In this document: positions 36,609-50,816 of the stretch, piece by piece | Layout: each line of letters begins with the position of its first letter | How positions within the stretch are numbered: the first letter of the stretch is position 1 | Assembly: GCF_949987515.2 (NCBI RefSeq) | Contig: NW_027192650.1 | Location: 124,001-188,000, forward strand | Reading direction: 5' to 3' | Length of the DNA: 64,000 nucleotides | From: Delphinus delphis | Lineage: Eukaryota; Chordata; Mammalia; Artiodactyla; Delphinidae | Notes under the pieces: model-generated | What the model was told of the DNA's origin: nothing | Databases searched by the model: none | What the model saw: the letters and a program-made list of their open reading frames with translations, nothing else | Translations under genes and position numbers: made by a program

Positions 36609-38187
36609 AGTGAAAAATGGATAAAGAAGTTGTGGTATTTACTTACAAAGCAATATCACTCAGCAATGAAATCTGTGTCATCAGGCCCTTAGCAGCACAA
36701 TGAGTGGATTCAGGTATGATGATTCTAACTGAAATAAGTCACACAGAAAAAGAAACATCATAAGATATCAGTAATACACGGAATGTAAACTTGGCTACAC
36801 AGGAACTGAATTACAGAACAGAACAGGGTCTCAAATTTAGAAAACCAACTTATTCTTGCTTAAGGGTAAAGGTGAGTTGGGGTGCTGCATAAAACCAGAG
36901 ATTGAAATGAGCACAGATAAAGTTCCTTAAGTCAAATATGGAATAGACAAGAGCTACACCTTGCTCAACGAAATGGACTCAACACCGCATATTAAATGCC
37001 TAAGAATGTGCCTGACTGGTAAGTATCTTAAAACCTATGGATTGCTATGTCTCCGAAAGAGAATCAAGCATGTGTACAGGGGCATAAACGCAGCAGTGAT
37101 AGGATTGGAGAGGTTCGGTGAGCAAATGAAGACCCTTTGAAGTCATATTGCATGGTACCCATTCCACGGGTCTCAACTCTCCAGGTTTAAGGTATTCTTC
37201 CTTCAGCTAAAACATGCATGTGGAACCCAAGTATGATCAACCATGTGAACGGGAGACGTGTTCAAATATGTCTCAGTTTTCCTCCCCTGGTACTCGGGTG
37301 CAACATTCCAGACGCTTTACTAACACTCTCCTCACTTGGAGAGTCAGCGCCTTTAACCTCCTGTTTGGCCCAGTTTGCAATTTCTGCGGAAGATGAACAG
37401 GAATAGCGAGAACCAATGAGAGGCTAGCTGGAGGTGTCTGGACGGGCAAATTTAACTCTCATTTCCCACAAGGAAGAGGAAATAACCAAAGGCTCAGCGT
37501 GCCGTACCGGAACCAGATTAGGGCCTGAAGCCATCCTGCGGTGTTGCGGCCAGCTCAAAAGAAAGCGAGTTGAAGAAAGGAGCTCAGGGGCACTGTAATT
37601 CACAAACCTGCAGAGTTATAAATGACAGCTATCGTCCAAAAACAGACTGAAGTAAGGCTGCCAAGAGGACTTGAAAGCGGGGCAGAATTGCAGGAAACCG
37701 ATTTCAGGAGGTAGACTGGAATTGCATTGAAAGCATAGGAAAAGAGGCAGAACGTCCACAATGATGCACTTGGCCAAAAAGGGCGTATGCGTTTTTTCCT
37801 GAATATATTCAGGAAAAAACGCATACGCCCTTTTTGGGCAACCAAGCAAGCTTGCAAAGGAAATCTGCACTACAATGAAGTCTCACTTCCCCCCGGTCAA
37901 AAGGGCCATCTGAAAAAAGTGTAAAATCCAGAAAGGCAGGACAGGCCATGGAGAACTGGGAGCCTTGTTATGCTGATGGGCGGGATGTAAATTGCCAACA
38001 GACACTCGGGAGAAGTGTATGGTGTTTCCGGAAACATCTAAAAAACAAAGCAACAGAACCTAGGGCACTTCCACTTATGGTCCTATAGCTTAGGGAAATT
38101 AAAATCAAAAAGACACAGCCACCCCAAAGTTTGGAACGGCTCTGTTTACAAGAACCTCGTTTACAGTACAAGTTCAACATCGCAGAA
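36609..38187 (+). repeat. Monomer 26, long (1,579 bp), subtype C
   Basis: Close to unit 16 at an offset of 15,788 bp (attaaatgcc, ctgactggtaag). The palindrome at 37770-37841 has one right-arm mismatch (tttttgggcaa). Confidence 0.97.
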
Positions 38188-39766
38188 AGTGAAAAATGGA
38201 TAAAGAAGTTGTGGTATTCACTTACAAAGCAATATCACTCAGCAATGAAATCTATGTCATCAGGCCCTTAGCAGCACAATGAGTCGATTCAGGTATGATG
38301 ATTCTAACTGAAATAAGTCACACAGAAAAAGAAACATCATAAGATATCAGTAATACACGGAATGGAAACTTGGCTACACAGGAACTGAATTACAGAACAG
38401 AACTGGGTCACAAATTTAGAAAACCAACTTATGCTTGCTTAAGGGTAAAGGTGAGTTGGGGTGCTGCATAAAACCAGAGATTGAAATGAGCACAGATAAA
38501 GTTCCTTAAGCCAAATATGGAATAGACAAGAGCTACTCCTTGCTCAACGAAATGGACTCAACACCGCATATTAAACGCCTAAGAATGTACCTGACTAGTA
38601 AGTATCTTAAAACCTATGGATTGCTATGTCTCCGAAAGAGAATCAAGCATGTGTACAGGGGCATAAACGCAGCAGTGATAGGATTGGAGAGGTTCGGTGA
38701 GCAAATGAAGACCCTTTGAAGTCATATTGCATCGTACCCATTACACGGGTCTTAACTCTCCAGGTTTAAGGTATTCTTCCTTCAGCTAAAACATGCATGT
38801 GGAACCCAAGTATGATCAACCATGTGAACGGGAGACGTGTTCAAATATGTCTCAGTTTTCGTACCCTGGTACTCGGGTGCAACATTCCAGACGCTTTACT
38901 AACACTCTCCCCACTTGGAGAGTCAGCGCCTTTAACCTCCTGTTTGGCCCAGTTTGCAATTTCTGCAGAAGATGAACAGGAATAGTGAGAACCAATGAGA
39001 GGCTAGCTGGAGGTGTCTGGACGGGCAAATTTAACTCTCATTTCCCACCAGGAAGAGGAATTAACCAAAGGCTCAGCATGCCGGGCCAGAACCAGATTAG
39101 GGCCTGAAGCCATCCTGCGGTGTTGCGGCCAGGTCACAAGAAAGCGAGTTGAAGAAAGGAGCTCAGGGGCACTGTAATTCACAAACCTGCAGAGTTATAA
39201 ATGACAGCTATCGTCCAAAAATAGACTGAAGTAAGGCTGCCAAGAGGACTTGAAAGCGGGGCAGAATTGCAGGAAACCGATTTCAGGAGGTAGACTGGAA
39301 TTGCATTGAAAGCATAGGAAAAGAGGCAGAACGTCCACAATGATGCACTTGGCCAAAAAGGGCGTATGCGTTTTTTCCTGAATATATTCAGGAAAAAACG
39401 CATACGCCCTTTTTGGCCAACCAAGCAAGCTTGCAAAGGAAATCTGCACTACAATGAAGTCTCACTTCCCCCCGGTCAAAAGGGCCATCTGAAAAAAGTG
39501 TAAAATCCAGAAAGGAAGGACAGGCCATGGAGAACTGGGAGCCTTGTTATGCTGATGGGCGGGATGTAAATTGCCAACAGACACTCGGGAGAAGTGTATG
39601 GTGTTTCCTGAAACATCTAAAAAACAAAGCAACAGAGCCTAGGGCACTGCCACTTATGGTCCTATAGCTTAGGGAAATTAAAATCAAAAAGACACAGCCA
39701 CCCCAAAGTTTGGAACGGCTCTGTTTACAAGAACCTCGTTTACAGTACAAGTTCAACATCACAGAA
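38188..39766 (+). repeat. Monomer 27, long (1,579 bp), subtype B
   Basis: Carries gagtcgattc, gcatcgtaccc and ttttcgtaccctgg, shared with units 31 and/or 36. The palindrome at 39349-39420 is perfect. The 3' end has aacatcacag, as in unit 32. Confidence 0.97.
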
Positions 39767-41344
39767 AGTGAAAAATGGATAAAGAAGTTGTGGTATTTAC
39801 TTACAAAGCAATATCACTCAGCAATGAAATCTGTGTCATCAGGCCCTTAGCAGCACAATGAGTGGATTCAGGTATGATGATTCTAACTGAAGTAAGTCAC
39901 ACAGAAAAAGAAACATCATAAGATATCAGTAATACACGGAATGTAAACTTGGCTACACAGGAACTGAATTACAGAACAGAACAGGGTCTCAAATTTAGAA
40001 AACCAACTATGCTTGCTTAAGGGTAAAGGTGAGTTGGGGTGCTGCATAAAACCAGAGATTGAAATGAGCACAGATAAAGTTCCTTAAGTCAAATATGGAA
40101 TAGACAAGAGCTACTCCTTGCTCAACGAAATGGACTCAACACCGCATATTAAACGCCTAAGAATGTGCCTGACTAGTAAGTATCTTAAAACCTATGGATT
40201 GCTATGTCTCCGAAAGAGAATCAAGCATGTGTACAGGGGCATAAACGCAGCAGTGATAGGATTGGAGAGGTTCGGTGAGCAAATGAAGACCCTTTGAAGT
40301 CATATTGCATGGTACCCATTCCACGGGTCTCAACTCTCCAGGTTTAAGGTATTCTTCCTTCAGCTAAAACATGCATGTGGAACCCAAGTATGATCAACCA
40401 TGTGAACGGGAGACGTGTTCAAATATGTCTCAGTTTTCCTCCCCTGGTACTCGGGTGCAACATTCCAGACGCTTTACTAACACTCTCCCCACTTGGAGAG
40501 TCAGCGCCTTTAACCTCCTGTTTGGCCCAGTTTGCAATTTCTGCGGAAGATGAACAGGAATAGCGAGAACCAATGAGAGGCTAGCTGGAGGTGTCTGGAC
40601 GGGCAAATTTAACTCTCATTTCCCACAAGGAAGAGGAAATAACCAAAGGCTCAGCGTGCCGTACCGGAACCAGATTAGGGCCTGAAGCCATCCTGCGGTG
40701 TTGCGGCCAGCTCAAAAGAAACCGAGTTGAAGAAAGGAGCTCAGGGGCACTGTAATTCACAAACCTGCAGAGTTATAAATGACAGCTATCGTCCAAAAAT
40801 AGACTGAAGTAAGGCTGCCAAGAGGACTCGAAAGCGGGGCAGAATTGCAGGAAACCGATTTCAGGAGGTAGACTGGAATTGCATTGAAAGCATAGGAAAA
40901 GAGGCAGAACGTCCACAATGATGCACTTGGCCAAAAAGGGCGTATGCGTTTTTTCCTGAATATATTCAGGAAAACACGCATACGCCCTTTTTGGCCAACC
41001 AAGCAAGCTTGCAAAGGAAATCTGCACTACAATGAAGTCTCACTTCCCCCGGGTCAAAAGGGCCATCTGAAAAAAGTGTAAAATCCAGAAAGGCAGGACA
41101 GGCCATGGAGAACTGGGAGCCTTGTTATGCTGATGGGCGGGATGTAAATTGCCAACAACCACTCAGGAGAAGTGTATGGTGTTTCCTGAAACATCTAAAA
41201 AACAAAGCAACGGAGCCTAGGGCACTTCCACTTTTGGTCCTATAGCTTAGGGAAATTAAAATCAAAAAGACACAGCCACCCCAAAGTTTGGAACGGCTCT
41301 GTTTACAAGAACCTCGTTTACAGTACAAGTTCAACATCGCAGAA
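39767..41344 (+). repeat. Monomer 28, long (1,578 bp), subtype A; five-monomer block copy 1, unit 1
   Basis: Carries gaggactcgaaagc, cccccgggtc and ccacttttggtcc, all shared with unit 33. The palindrome at 40927-40998 has one right-arm mismatch (aaaacacgc), also present in units 32, 33 and 37. Confidence 0.97.
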
Positions 41345-42923
41345 AGTGAAAAATGGATAAAGAAGTTGTGGTATTCACTTACAAAGCAATATCACTCAGC
41401 AATGAAATCTATGTCATCAGGCCCTTAGCAGCACAATGAGTGGATTCAGGTATGATGATTCTAACTGAAATAAGTCACACAGAAAAAGAAACATCATAAG
41501 ATATCAGTAATACACGGAATGGAAACTTGGCTACACAGGAACTGAATTACAGAACAGAACTGGGTCACAAATTTAGAAAAACAACTTATGCTTGCTTAAG
41601 GGTAAAGGTGAGTTGGGGTGCTGCATAAAAGCAGAGATTGAAATGAGCACAGATAAAGTTCCTTAAGTCAAATATGGAATAGACAAGAGCTACTCCTTGC
41701 TCAACGAAATGGACTCAACACCGCATATTAAACGCCTAAGAATGTACCTGACTAGTAAGTATCTTAAAACCTATGGATTGCTATGTCTCCGAAAGAGAAT
41801 CAAGCATGTGTACAGGGGCATAAACGCAGCAGTGATAGGATTGGAGAGGTTCGGTGAGCAAATGAAGACCCTTTGAAGTCATATTGCATGGTACCCATTA
41901 CACGGGTCTTAACTCTCCAGGTTTAAGGTATTCTTCCTTCAGCTAAAACATGCATGTGGAACCCAAGTATGATCAACCATGTGAACGGGAGACGTGTTCA
42001 AATATGTCTCAGTTTTCCTCCCCTGGTACTCGGGTGCAACATTCCAGACGCTTTACTAACACTCTCCCCACTTGGAGAGTCAGTCCCTTTAACCTCCTGT
42101 TTGGCCCAGTTTGCAATTTCTGCGGAAGATGAACAGGAATAGCGAGAACCAATGAGAGGCTAGCTGGAGGTGTCTGGACGGGCAAATTTAACTCTCATTT
42201 CCCACCAGGAAGAGGAATTAACCAAAGGCTCAGCATGCCGGGCCGGAACCAGATTAGGGCCTGAAGCCATCCTGCGGTGTTGCGGTCAGGTCACAAGAAA
42301 GCGAGTTGAAGAAAGGAGCTCAGGGGCACTGTAATTCACAAACCTGCAGAGTTATAAATGACAGCTATCGTCCAAAAATAGACTGAAGTAAGGCTGCCAA
42401 GAGGACTTGAAAGCGGGGCAGAATTGCAGGAAACCGATTTCAGGAGGTAGACTGGAATTGCATTGAAAGCATAGGAAAAGAGGCAGAACGTCCACAATGA
42501 TGCACTTGGCCAAAAAGGGCGTATGCGTTTTTTCCTGAATATATTCAGGAAAAAACGCATACGCCCTTTTTGGCCAACCAAGCAAGCTTGCAAAGGAAAT
42601 CTGCACTACAATGAAGTCTCACTTCCCCCCGGTCAAAAGGGCCATCTGAAAAAAGTGTAAAATCCAGAAAGGAAGGACAGGCCATGGAGAACTGGGAGCC
42701 TTGTTATGCTGATGGGCGGGATGTAAATTGCCAACAGACACTCGGGAGAAGTGTATGGTGTTTCCTGAAACATCTAAAAAACAAAGCAACAGAGCCTAGG
42801 GCACTTCCACTTATGGTCCTATAGCTTAGGGAAATTAAAATCAAAAAGACACAGCCACCCCAAAGTTTGGGACGCCTCTGTTTACAAGAACCTCGTTTAC
42901 AGTACAAGTTCAACATCGCAGAA
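41345..42923 (+). repeat. Monomer 29, long (1,579 bp), subtype B; five-monomer block copy 1, unit 2
   Basis: Carries gcataaaagcagag, seen only here and in unit 34. The palindrome at 42506-42577 is perfect. Confidence 0.97.
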
Positions 42924-44502
42924 AGTGAAAAATGGATAAAGAAGTTGTGGTATTTACTTACAAAGCAATATCACTCAGCAATGAAATCTGTGTCATCAGG
43001 CCCTTAGCAGCACAATGAGTGGATTCAGGTATGATGATTCTAACTGAAATAAGTCACACAGAAAAAGAAACATCATAAGATATCAGTAATACACGGAACG
43101 TAAACTTGGCTACACAGGAACTGAATTACAGAACAGAACAGGGTCTCAAATTTAGAAAACCAACTTATGCTTGCTTAAGGGTAAAGGTGAGTTGGGGTGC
43201 TGCATAAAACCAGAGATTGAAATGAGCACAGATAAAGTTCCTTAAGTCAAATATGGAATAGACAAGAGCTACTCCTTGCTCAACGAAATGGACTCAACAC
43301 CGCATATTAAATGCCTAAGAATGTGCCTGACTGGTAAGTATCTTAAAACCTATGGATTGCTATGTCTCCGAAAGAGAATCAAGCATGTGTACAGGGGCAT
43401 AAACGCAGCAGTGATAGGATTGGAGAGGTTCGGTGAGCAAATGAAGACCCTTTGAAGTCATATTGCATGGTACCCATTCCACGGGTCTCAACTCTCCAGG
43501 TTTAAGGTATTCTTCCTTCAGCTAAAACATGCATGTGGAACCCAAGTATGATCAACCATGTGAACGGGAGACGTGTTCAAATATGTCTCAGTTTTCCTCC
43601 CCTGGTACTCGGGTGCAACATTCCAGACGCTTTACTAACACTCTCCTCACTTGGAGAGTCAGCGCCTTTAACCTCCTGTTTGGCCCAGTTTGCAATTTCT
43701 GCGGAAGATGAACAGGAATAGCGAGAACCAATGAGAGGCTAGCTGGAGGTGTCTGGACGGGCAAATTTAACTCTCATTTCCCACAAGGAAGAGGAAATAA
43801 CCAAAGGCTCAGCGTGCCGTACCGGAACCAGATTAGGGCCTGAAGCCATCCTGCGGTGTTGCGGCCAGCTCAAAAGAAAGCGAGTTGAAGAAAGGAGCTC
43901 AGGGGCACTGTAATTCACAAACCTGCAGAGTTATAAATGACAGCTATTGTCCAAAAACAGACTGAAGTAAGCCTGCCAAGAGGACTTGAAAGCGGGGCAG
44001 AATTGCAGGAAACCGATTTCAGGAGGTAGACTGGAATTGCATTGAAAGCATAGGAAAAGAGGCAGAACGTCCACAATGATGCACTTGGCCAAAAAGGGCG
44101 TATGCGTTTTTTCCTGAATATATTCAGGAAAAAACGCATACGCCCTTTTTGGCCAACCAAGCAAGCTTGCAAAGGAAATCTGCACTACAATGAAGTCTCA
44201 CTTCCCCCCGGTCAAAAGGGCCATCTGAAAAAAGTGTAAAATCCAGAAAGGCAGGACAGGCCATGGAGAACTGGGAGCCTTGTTATGCTGATGGGCGGGA
44301 TGTAAATTGCCAACAGACACTCGGGAGAAGTGTATGGTGTTTCCTGAAACATCTAAAAAACAAAGCAACAGAACCTAGGGCACTTCCACTTATGGTCCTA
44401 TAGCTTAGGGAAATTAAAATCAAAAAGACACAGCCACCCCAAAGTTTGGAACGGCTCTGTTTACAAGAACCTCGTTTACAGTACAAGTTCAACATCGCAG
44501 AA
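42924..44502 (+). repeat. Monomer 30, long (1,579 bp), subtype C; five-monomer block copy 1, unit 3
   Basis: Carries cagctattgtcc and gtaagcctgcc together with attaaatgcc, a combination shared with unit 35. The palindrome at 44085-44156 is perfect. Confidence 0.97.
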
Positions 44503-46081
44503 AGTGAAAAATGGATAAAGAAGTTGTGGTATTCACTTACAAAGCAATATCACTCAGCAATGAAATCTATGTCATCAGGCCCTTAGCAGCACAATGAGTG
44601 GATTCAGGTATGATGATTCTAACTGAAATAAGTCACACAGAAAAAGAAACATCATAAGATATCAGTAATACACGGAATGGAAACTTGGCTACACAGGAAC
44701 TGAATTACAGAACAGAACTGGGTCACAAATTTAGAAAAACAACTTATGCTTGCTTAAGGGGAAAGGTGAGTTGGGGTGCTGCATAAAACCAGAGATTGAA
44801 ATGAGCACAGATAAAGTTCCTTAAGCCAAATATGGAATAGACAAGAGCTACTCCTTGCTCAACGAAATGGACTCAACACCGCATATTAAACGCCTAAGAA
44901 TGTACCTGACTAGTAAGTATCTTAAAACCTATGGATTGCTATGTCTCCGAAAGAGAATCAAGCATGTGTACAGGGGCATAAACGCAGCAGTGATAGGATT
45001 GGAGAGGTTCGGTGAGCAAATGAAGACCCTTTGAAGTCATATTGCATCGTACCCATTACACGGGTGTTAACTCTCCAGGTTTAAGGTATTCTTCCTTCAG
45101 CTAAAACATGCATGTGGAACCCAAGTATGATCAACCATGTGAACGGGAGACGTGTTCAAATATGTCTCAGTTTTCGTACCCTGGTACTCGGGTGCAACAT
45201 TCCAGACGCTTTACTAACACTCTCCCCACTTGGAGAGTCAGTCCCTTTAACCTCCTGTTTGGCCCAGTTTGCAATTTCTGCAGAAGATGAACAGGAATAG
45301 CGAGAACCAATGAGAGGCTAGCTGGAGGTGTCTGGACGGGCAAATTTAACTCTCATTTCCCACCAGGAAGAGGAATTAACCAAAGGCTCAGCATGCCGGG
45401 CCGGAACCAGATTAGGGCCTGAAGCCATCCTGCGGTGTTGCGGCCAGGTCACAAGAAAGCGAGTTGAAGAAAGGAGCTCAGGGGCACTGTAATTCACAAA
45501 CCTGCAGAGTTATAAATGACAGCTATCGTCCAAAAATAGACTGAAGTAAGGCTGCCAAGAGGACTTGAAAGCGGGGCAGAATAGCAGGAAACCGATTTCA
45601 GGAGGTAGACTGGAATTGCATTGAAAGCATAGGAAAAGAGGCAGAACGTCCACAATGATGCACTTGGCCAAAAAGGGCGTATGCGTTTTTTCCTGAATAT
45701 ATTCAGGAAAAAACGCATACGCCCTTTTTGGCCAACCAAGCAAGCTTGCAAAGGAAATCTGCACTACAATGAAGTCTCACTTCCCCCCGGTCAAAAGGGC
45801 CATCTGAAAAAAGTGTAAAATCCAGAAAGGCAGGACAGGCCATGGAGAACTGGGAGCCTTGTTATGCTGATGGGCGGGATGTAAATTGCCAACAACCACT
45901 CAGGAGAAGTGTATGGTGTTTCCTGAAACATCTAAAAAACAAAGCAACGGAGCCTAGGGCACTTCCACTTATGGTCCTATAGCTTAGGGAAATTAAAATC
46001 AAAAAGACACAGCCACCCCAAAGTTTGGAACGGCTCTGTTTACAAGAACCTCGTTTACAGTACAAGTTCAACATTGCAGAA
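44503..46081 (+). repeat. Monomer 31, long (1,579 bp), subtype B; five-monomer block copy 1, unit 4
   Basis: Carries cacgggtgttaac and ttttcgtaccc, as in unit 36. The palindrome at 45664-45735 is perfect. The 3' end has aacattgcag. Confidence 0.97.
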
Positions 46082-47659
46082 AGTGAAAAATGGATAAAGA
46101 AGTTGTGGTATTTACTTACAAAGCAATATCACTCAGCAATGAAATCTGTGTCATCAGGCCCTTAGCAGCACAATGAGTGGATTCAGGTATGATGATTCTA
46201 ACTGAAGTAAGTCACACAGAAAAAGAAACATCATAAGATATCACTAATACACGGAATGTAAACTTGGCTACACAGGAACTGAATTACAGAACAGAACAGG
46301 GTCTCAAATTTAGAAAACCAACTATGCTTGCTTAAGGGTAAAGGTGAGTTGGGGTGCTGCATAAAACCAGAGATTGAAATGAGCACAGATAAAGTTCCTT
46401 AAGTCAAATATGGAATAGACAAGAGCTACTCCTTGCTCAACGAAATGGACTCAACACCGCATATTAAACGCCTAAGAATGTGCCTGACTAGTAAGTATCT
46501 TAAAACCTATGGATTGCTATGTCTCCGAAAGAGAATCAAGCATGTGTACAGGGGCATAAACGCAGCAGTGATAGGATTGGAGAGGTTCGGTGAGCAAATG
46601 AAGACCCTTTGAAGTCATATTGCATGGTACCCATTCCACGGGTTTCAACTCTCCAGGTTTAAGGTATTCTTCCTTCAGCTAAAACATGCATGTGGAACCC
46701 AAGTATGATCAACCATGTGAACGGGAGACGTGTTCAAATATGTCTCAGTTTTCCTCCCCTGGTACTCGGGTGCAACATTCCAGACGCTTTACTAACACTC
46801 TCCCCACTTGGAGAGTCAGCGCCTTTAACCTCCTGTTTGGCCCAGTTTGCAATTTCTGCGGAAGATGAACAGGAATAGCGAGAACCAATGAGAGGCTAGC
46901 TGGAGGTGTCTGGACGGGCAAATTTAACTCTCATTTCCCACAAGGAAGAGGAAATAACCAAAGGCTCAGCGTGCCGTACCGGAACCAGATTAGGGCCTGA
47001 AGCCATCCTGCGGTGTTGCGGCCAGCTCAAAAGAAACCGAGTTGAAGAAAGGAGCTCAGGGGCACTGTAATTCACAAACCTGCAGAGTTATAAATGACAG
47101 CTATCGTCCAAAAATAGACTGAAGTAAGGCTGCCAAGAGGACTCGAAAGCGGGGCAGAATTGCAGGAAACCGATTTCAGGAGGTAGACTGGAATTGCATT
47201 GAAAGCATAGGAAAAGAGGCAGAACGTCCACAATGATGCACTTGGCCAAAAAGGGCGTATGCGTTTTTTCCTGAATATATTCAGGAAAACACGCATACGC
47301 CCTTTTTGGCCAACCAAGCAAGCTTGCAAAGGAAATCTGCACTACAATGAAGTCTCACTTCCCCCCGGTCAAAAGGGCCATCTGAAAAAAGTGTAAAATC
47401 CAGAAAGGCAGGACAGGCCATGGAGAACTGGGAGCCTTGTTATGCTGATGGGCGGGATGTAAATTGCCAACAACCACTCGGGAGAAGTGTATGGTGTTTC
47501 CTGAAACATCTAAAAAACAAAGCAACAGAGCCTAGGGCACTGCCACTTATGGTCCTATAGCTTAGGGAAATTAAAATCAAAAAGACACAGCCACCCCAAA
47601 GTTTGGAACGGCTCTGTTTACAAGAACCTCGTTTACAGTACAAGTTCAACATCACAGAA
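46082..47659 (+). repeat. Monomer 32, long (1,578 bp), subtype A; five-monomer block copy 1, unit 5, hybrid 3' end
   Basis: Matches unit 37 (atcactaatac, gaggactcgaaagc) until about 47470. It then carries cactcgggag, gggcactgccac and aacatcacag, as at the end of unit 27. The palindrome at 47242-47313 has the aaaacacgc mismatch. Confidence 0.97.
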
Positions 47660-49237
47660 AGTGAAAAATGGATAAAGAAGTTGTGGTATTTACTTACAAA
47701 GCAATATCACTCAGCAATGAAATCTGTGTCATCAGGCCCTTAGCAGCACAATGAGTGGATTCAGGTATGATGATTCTAACTGAAGTAAGTCACACAGAAA
47801 AAGAAACATCATAAGATATCAGTAATACACGGAATGTAAACTTGGCTACACAGGAACTGAATTACAGAACAGAACAGGGTCTCAAATTTAGAAAACCAAC
47901 TATGCTTGCTTAAGGGTAAAGGTGAGTTGGGGTGCTGCATAAAACCAGAGATTGAAATGAGCACAGATAAAGTTCCTTAAGTCAAATATGGAATAGACAA
48001 GAGCTACTCCTTGCTCAACGAAATGGACTCAACACCGCATATTAAACGCCTAAGAATGTGCCTGACTAGTAAGTATCTTAAAACCTATGGATTGCTATGT
48101 CTCCGAAAGAGAATCAAGCATGTGTACAGGGGCATAAACGCAGCAGTGATAGGATTGGAGAGGTTCGGTGAGCAAATGAAGACCCTTTGAAGTCATATTG
48201 CATGGTACCCATTCCACGGGTCTCAACTCTCCAGGTTTAAGGTATTCTTCCTTCAGCTAAAACATGCATGTGGAACCCAAGTATGATCAACCATGTGAAC
48301 GGGAGACGTGTTCAAATATGTCTCAGTTTTCCTCCCCTGGTACTCGGGTGCAACATTCCAGACGCTTTACTAACACTCTCCCCACTTGGAGAGTCAGCGC
48401 CTTTAACCTCCTGTTTGGCCCAGTTTGCAATTTCTGCGGAAGATGAACAGGAATAGCGAGAACCAATGAGAGGCTAGCTGGAGGTGTCTGGACGGGCAAA
48501 TTTAACTCTCATTTCCCACAAGGAAGAGGAAATAACCAAAGGCTCAGCGTGCCGTACCGGAACCAGATTAGGGCCTGAAGCCATCCTGCGGTGTTGCGGC
48601 CAGCTCAAAAGAAACCGAGTTGAAGAAAGGAGCTCAGGGGCACTGTAATTCACAAACCTGCAGAGTTATAAATGACAGCTATCGTCCAAAAATAGACTGA
48701 AGTAAGGCTGCCAAGAGGACTCGAAAGCGGGGCAGAATTGCAGGAAACCGATTTCAGGAGGTAGACTGGAATTGCATTGAAAGCATAGGAAAAGAGGCAG
48801 AACGTCCACAATGATGCACTTGGCCAAAAAGGGCGTATGCGTTTTTTCCTGAATATATTCAGGAAAACACGCATACGCCCTTTTTGGCCAACCAAGCAAG
48901 CTTGCAAAGGAAATCTGCACTACAATGAAGTCTCACTTCCCCCGGGTCAAAAGGGCCATCTGAAAAAAGTGTAAAATCCAGAAAGGCAGGACAGGCCATG
49001 GAGAACTGGGAGCCTTGTTATGCTGATGGGCGGGATGTAAATTGCCAACAACCACTCAGGAGAAGTGTATGGTGTTTCCTGAAACATCTAAAAAACAAAG
49101 CAACGGAGCCTAGGGCACTTCCACTTTTGGTCCTATAGCTTAGGGAAATTAAAATCAAAAAGACACAGCCACCCCAAAGTTTGGAACGGCTCTGTTTACA
49201 AGAACCTCGTTTACAGTACAAGTTCAACATCGCAGAA
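47660..49237 (+). repeat. Monomer 33, long (1,578 bp), subtype A; five-monomer block copy 2, unit 1
   Basis: Repeats unit 28 at an offset of 7,893 bp, including cccccgggtc and ccacttttggtcc. The palindrome at 48820-48891 has the aaaacacgc mismatch. Confidence 0.97.
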
Positions 49238-50816
49238 AGTGAAAAATGGATAAAGAAGTTGTGGTATTCACTTACAAAGCAATATCACTCAGCAATGAAA
49301 TCTATGTCATCAGGCCCTTAGCAGCACAATGAGTGGATTCAGGTATGATGATTCTAACTGAAATAAGTCACACAGAAAAAGAAACATCATAAGATATCAG
49401 TAATACACGGAATGGAAACTTGGCTACACAGGAACTGAATTACAGAACAGAACTGGGTCACAAATTTAGAAAAACAACTTATGCTTGCTTAAGGGTAAAG
49501 GTGAGTTGGGGTGCTGCATAAAAGCAGAGATTGAAATGAGCACAGATAAAGTTCCTTAAGTCAAATATGGAATAGACAAGAGCTACTCCTTGCTCAACGA
49601 AATGGACTCAACACCGCATATTAAACGCCTAAGAATGTACCTGACTAGTAAGTATCTTAAAACCTATGGATTGCTATGTCTCCGAAAGAGAATCAAGCAT
49701 GTGTACAGGGGCATAAACGCAGCAGTGATAGGATTGGAGAGGTTCGGTGAGCAAATGAAGACCCTTTGAAGTCATATTGCATGGTACCCATTACACGGGT
49801 CTTAACTCTCCAGGTTTAAGGTATTCTTCCTTCAGCTAAAACATGCATGTGGAACCCAAGTATGATCAACCATGTGAACGGGAGACGTGTTCAAATATGT
49901 CTCAGTTTTCCTCCCCTGGTACTCGGGTGCAACATTCCAGACGCTTTACTAACACTCTCCCCACTTGGAGAGTCAGTCCCTTTAACCTCCTGTTTGGCCC
50001 AGTTTGCAATTTCTGCGGAAGATGAACAGGAATAGCGAGAACCAATGAGAGGCTAGCTGGAGGTGTCTGGACGGGCAAATTTAACTCTCATTTCCCACCA
50101 GGAAGAGGAATTAACCAAAGGCTCAGCATGCCGGGCCGGAACCAGATTAGGGCCTGAAGCCATCCTGCGGTGTTGCGGTCAGGTCACAAGAAAGCGAGTT
50201 GAAGAAAGGAGCTCAGGGGCACTGTAATTCACAAACCTGCAGAGTTATAAATGACAGCTATCGTCCAAAAATAGACTGAAGTAAGGCTGCCAAGAGGACT
50301 TGAAAGCGGGGCAGAATTGCAGGAAACCGATTTCAGGAGGTAGACTGGAATTGCATTGAAAGCATAGGAAAAGAGGCAGAACGTCCACAATGATGCACTT
50401 GGCCAAAAAGGGCGTATGCGTTTTTTCCTGAATATATTCAGGAAAAAACGCATACGCCCTTTTTGGCCAACCAAGCAAGCTTGCAAAGGAAATCTGCACT
50501 ACAATGAAGTCTCACTTCCCCCCGGTCAAAAGGGCCATCTGAAAAAAGTGTAAAATCCAGAAAGGAAGGACAGGCCATGGAGAACTGGGAGCCTTGTTAT
50601 GCTGATGGGCGGGATGTAAATTGCCAACAGACACTCGGGAGAAGTGTATGGTGTTTCCTGAAACATCTAAAAAACAAAGCAACAGAGCCTAGGGCACTTC
50701 CACTTATGGTCCTATAGCTTAGGGAAATTAAAATCAAAAAGACACAGCCACCCCAAAGTTTGGGACGCCTCTGTTTACAAGAACCTCGTTTACAGTACAA
50801 GTTCAACATCGCAGAA
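49238..50816 (+). repeat. Monomer 34, long (1,579 bp), subtype B; five-monomer block copy 2, unit 2
   Basis: Repeats unit 29, including gcataaaagcagag. The palindrome at 50399-50470 is perfect. Confidence 0.97.
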
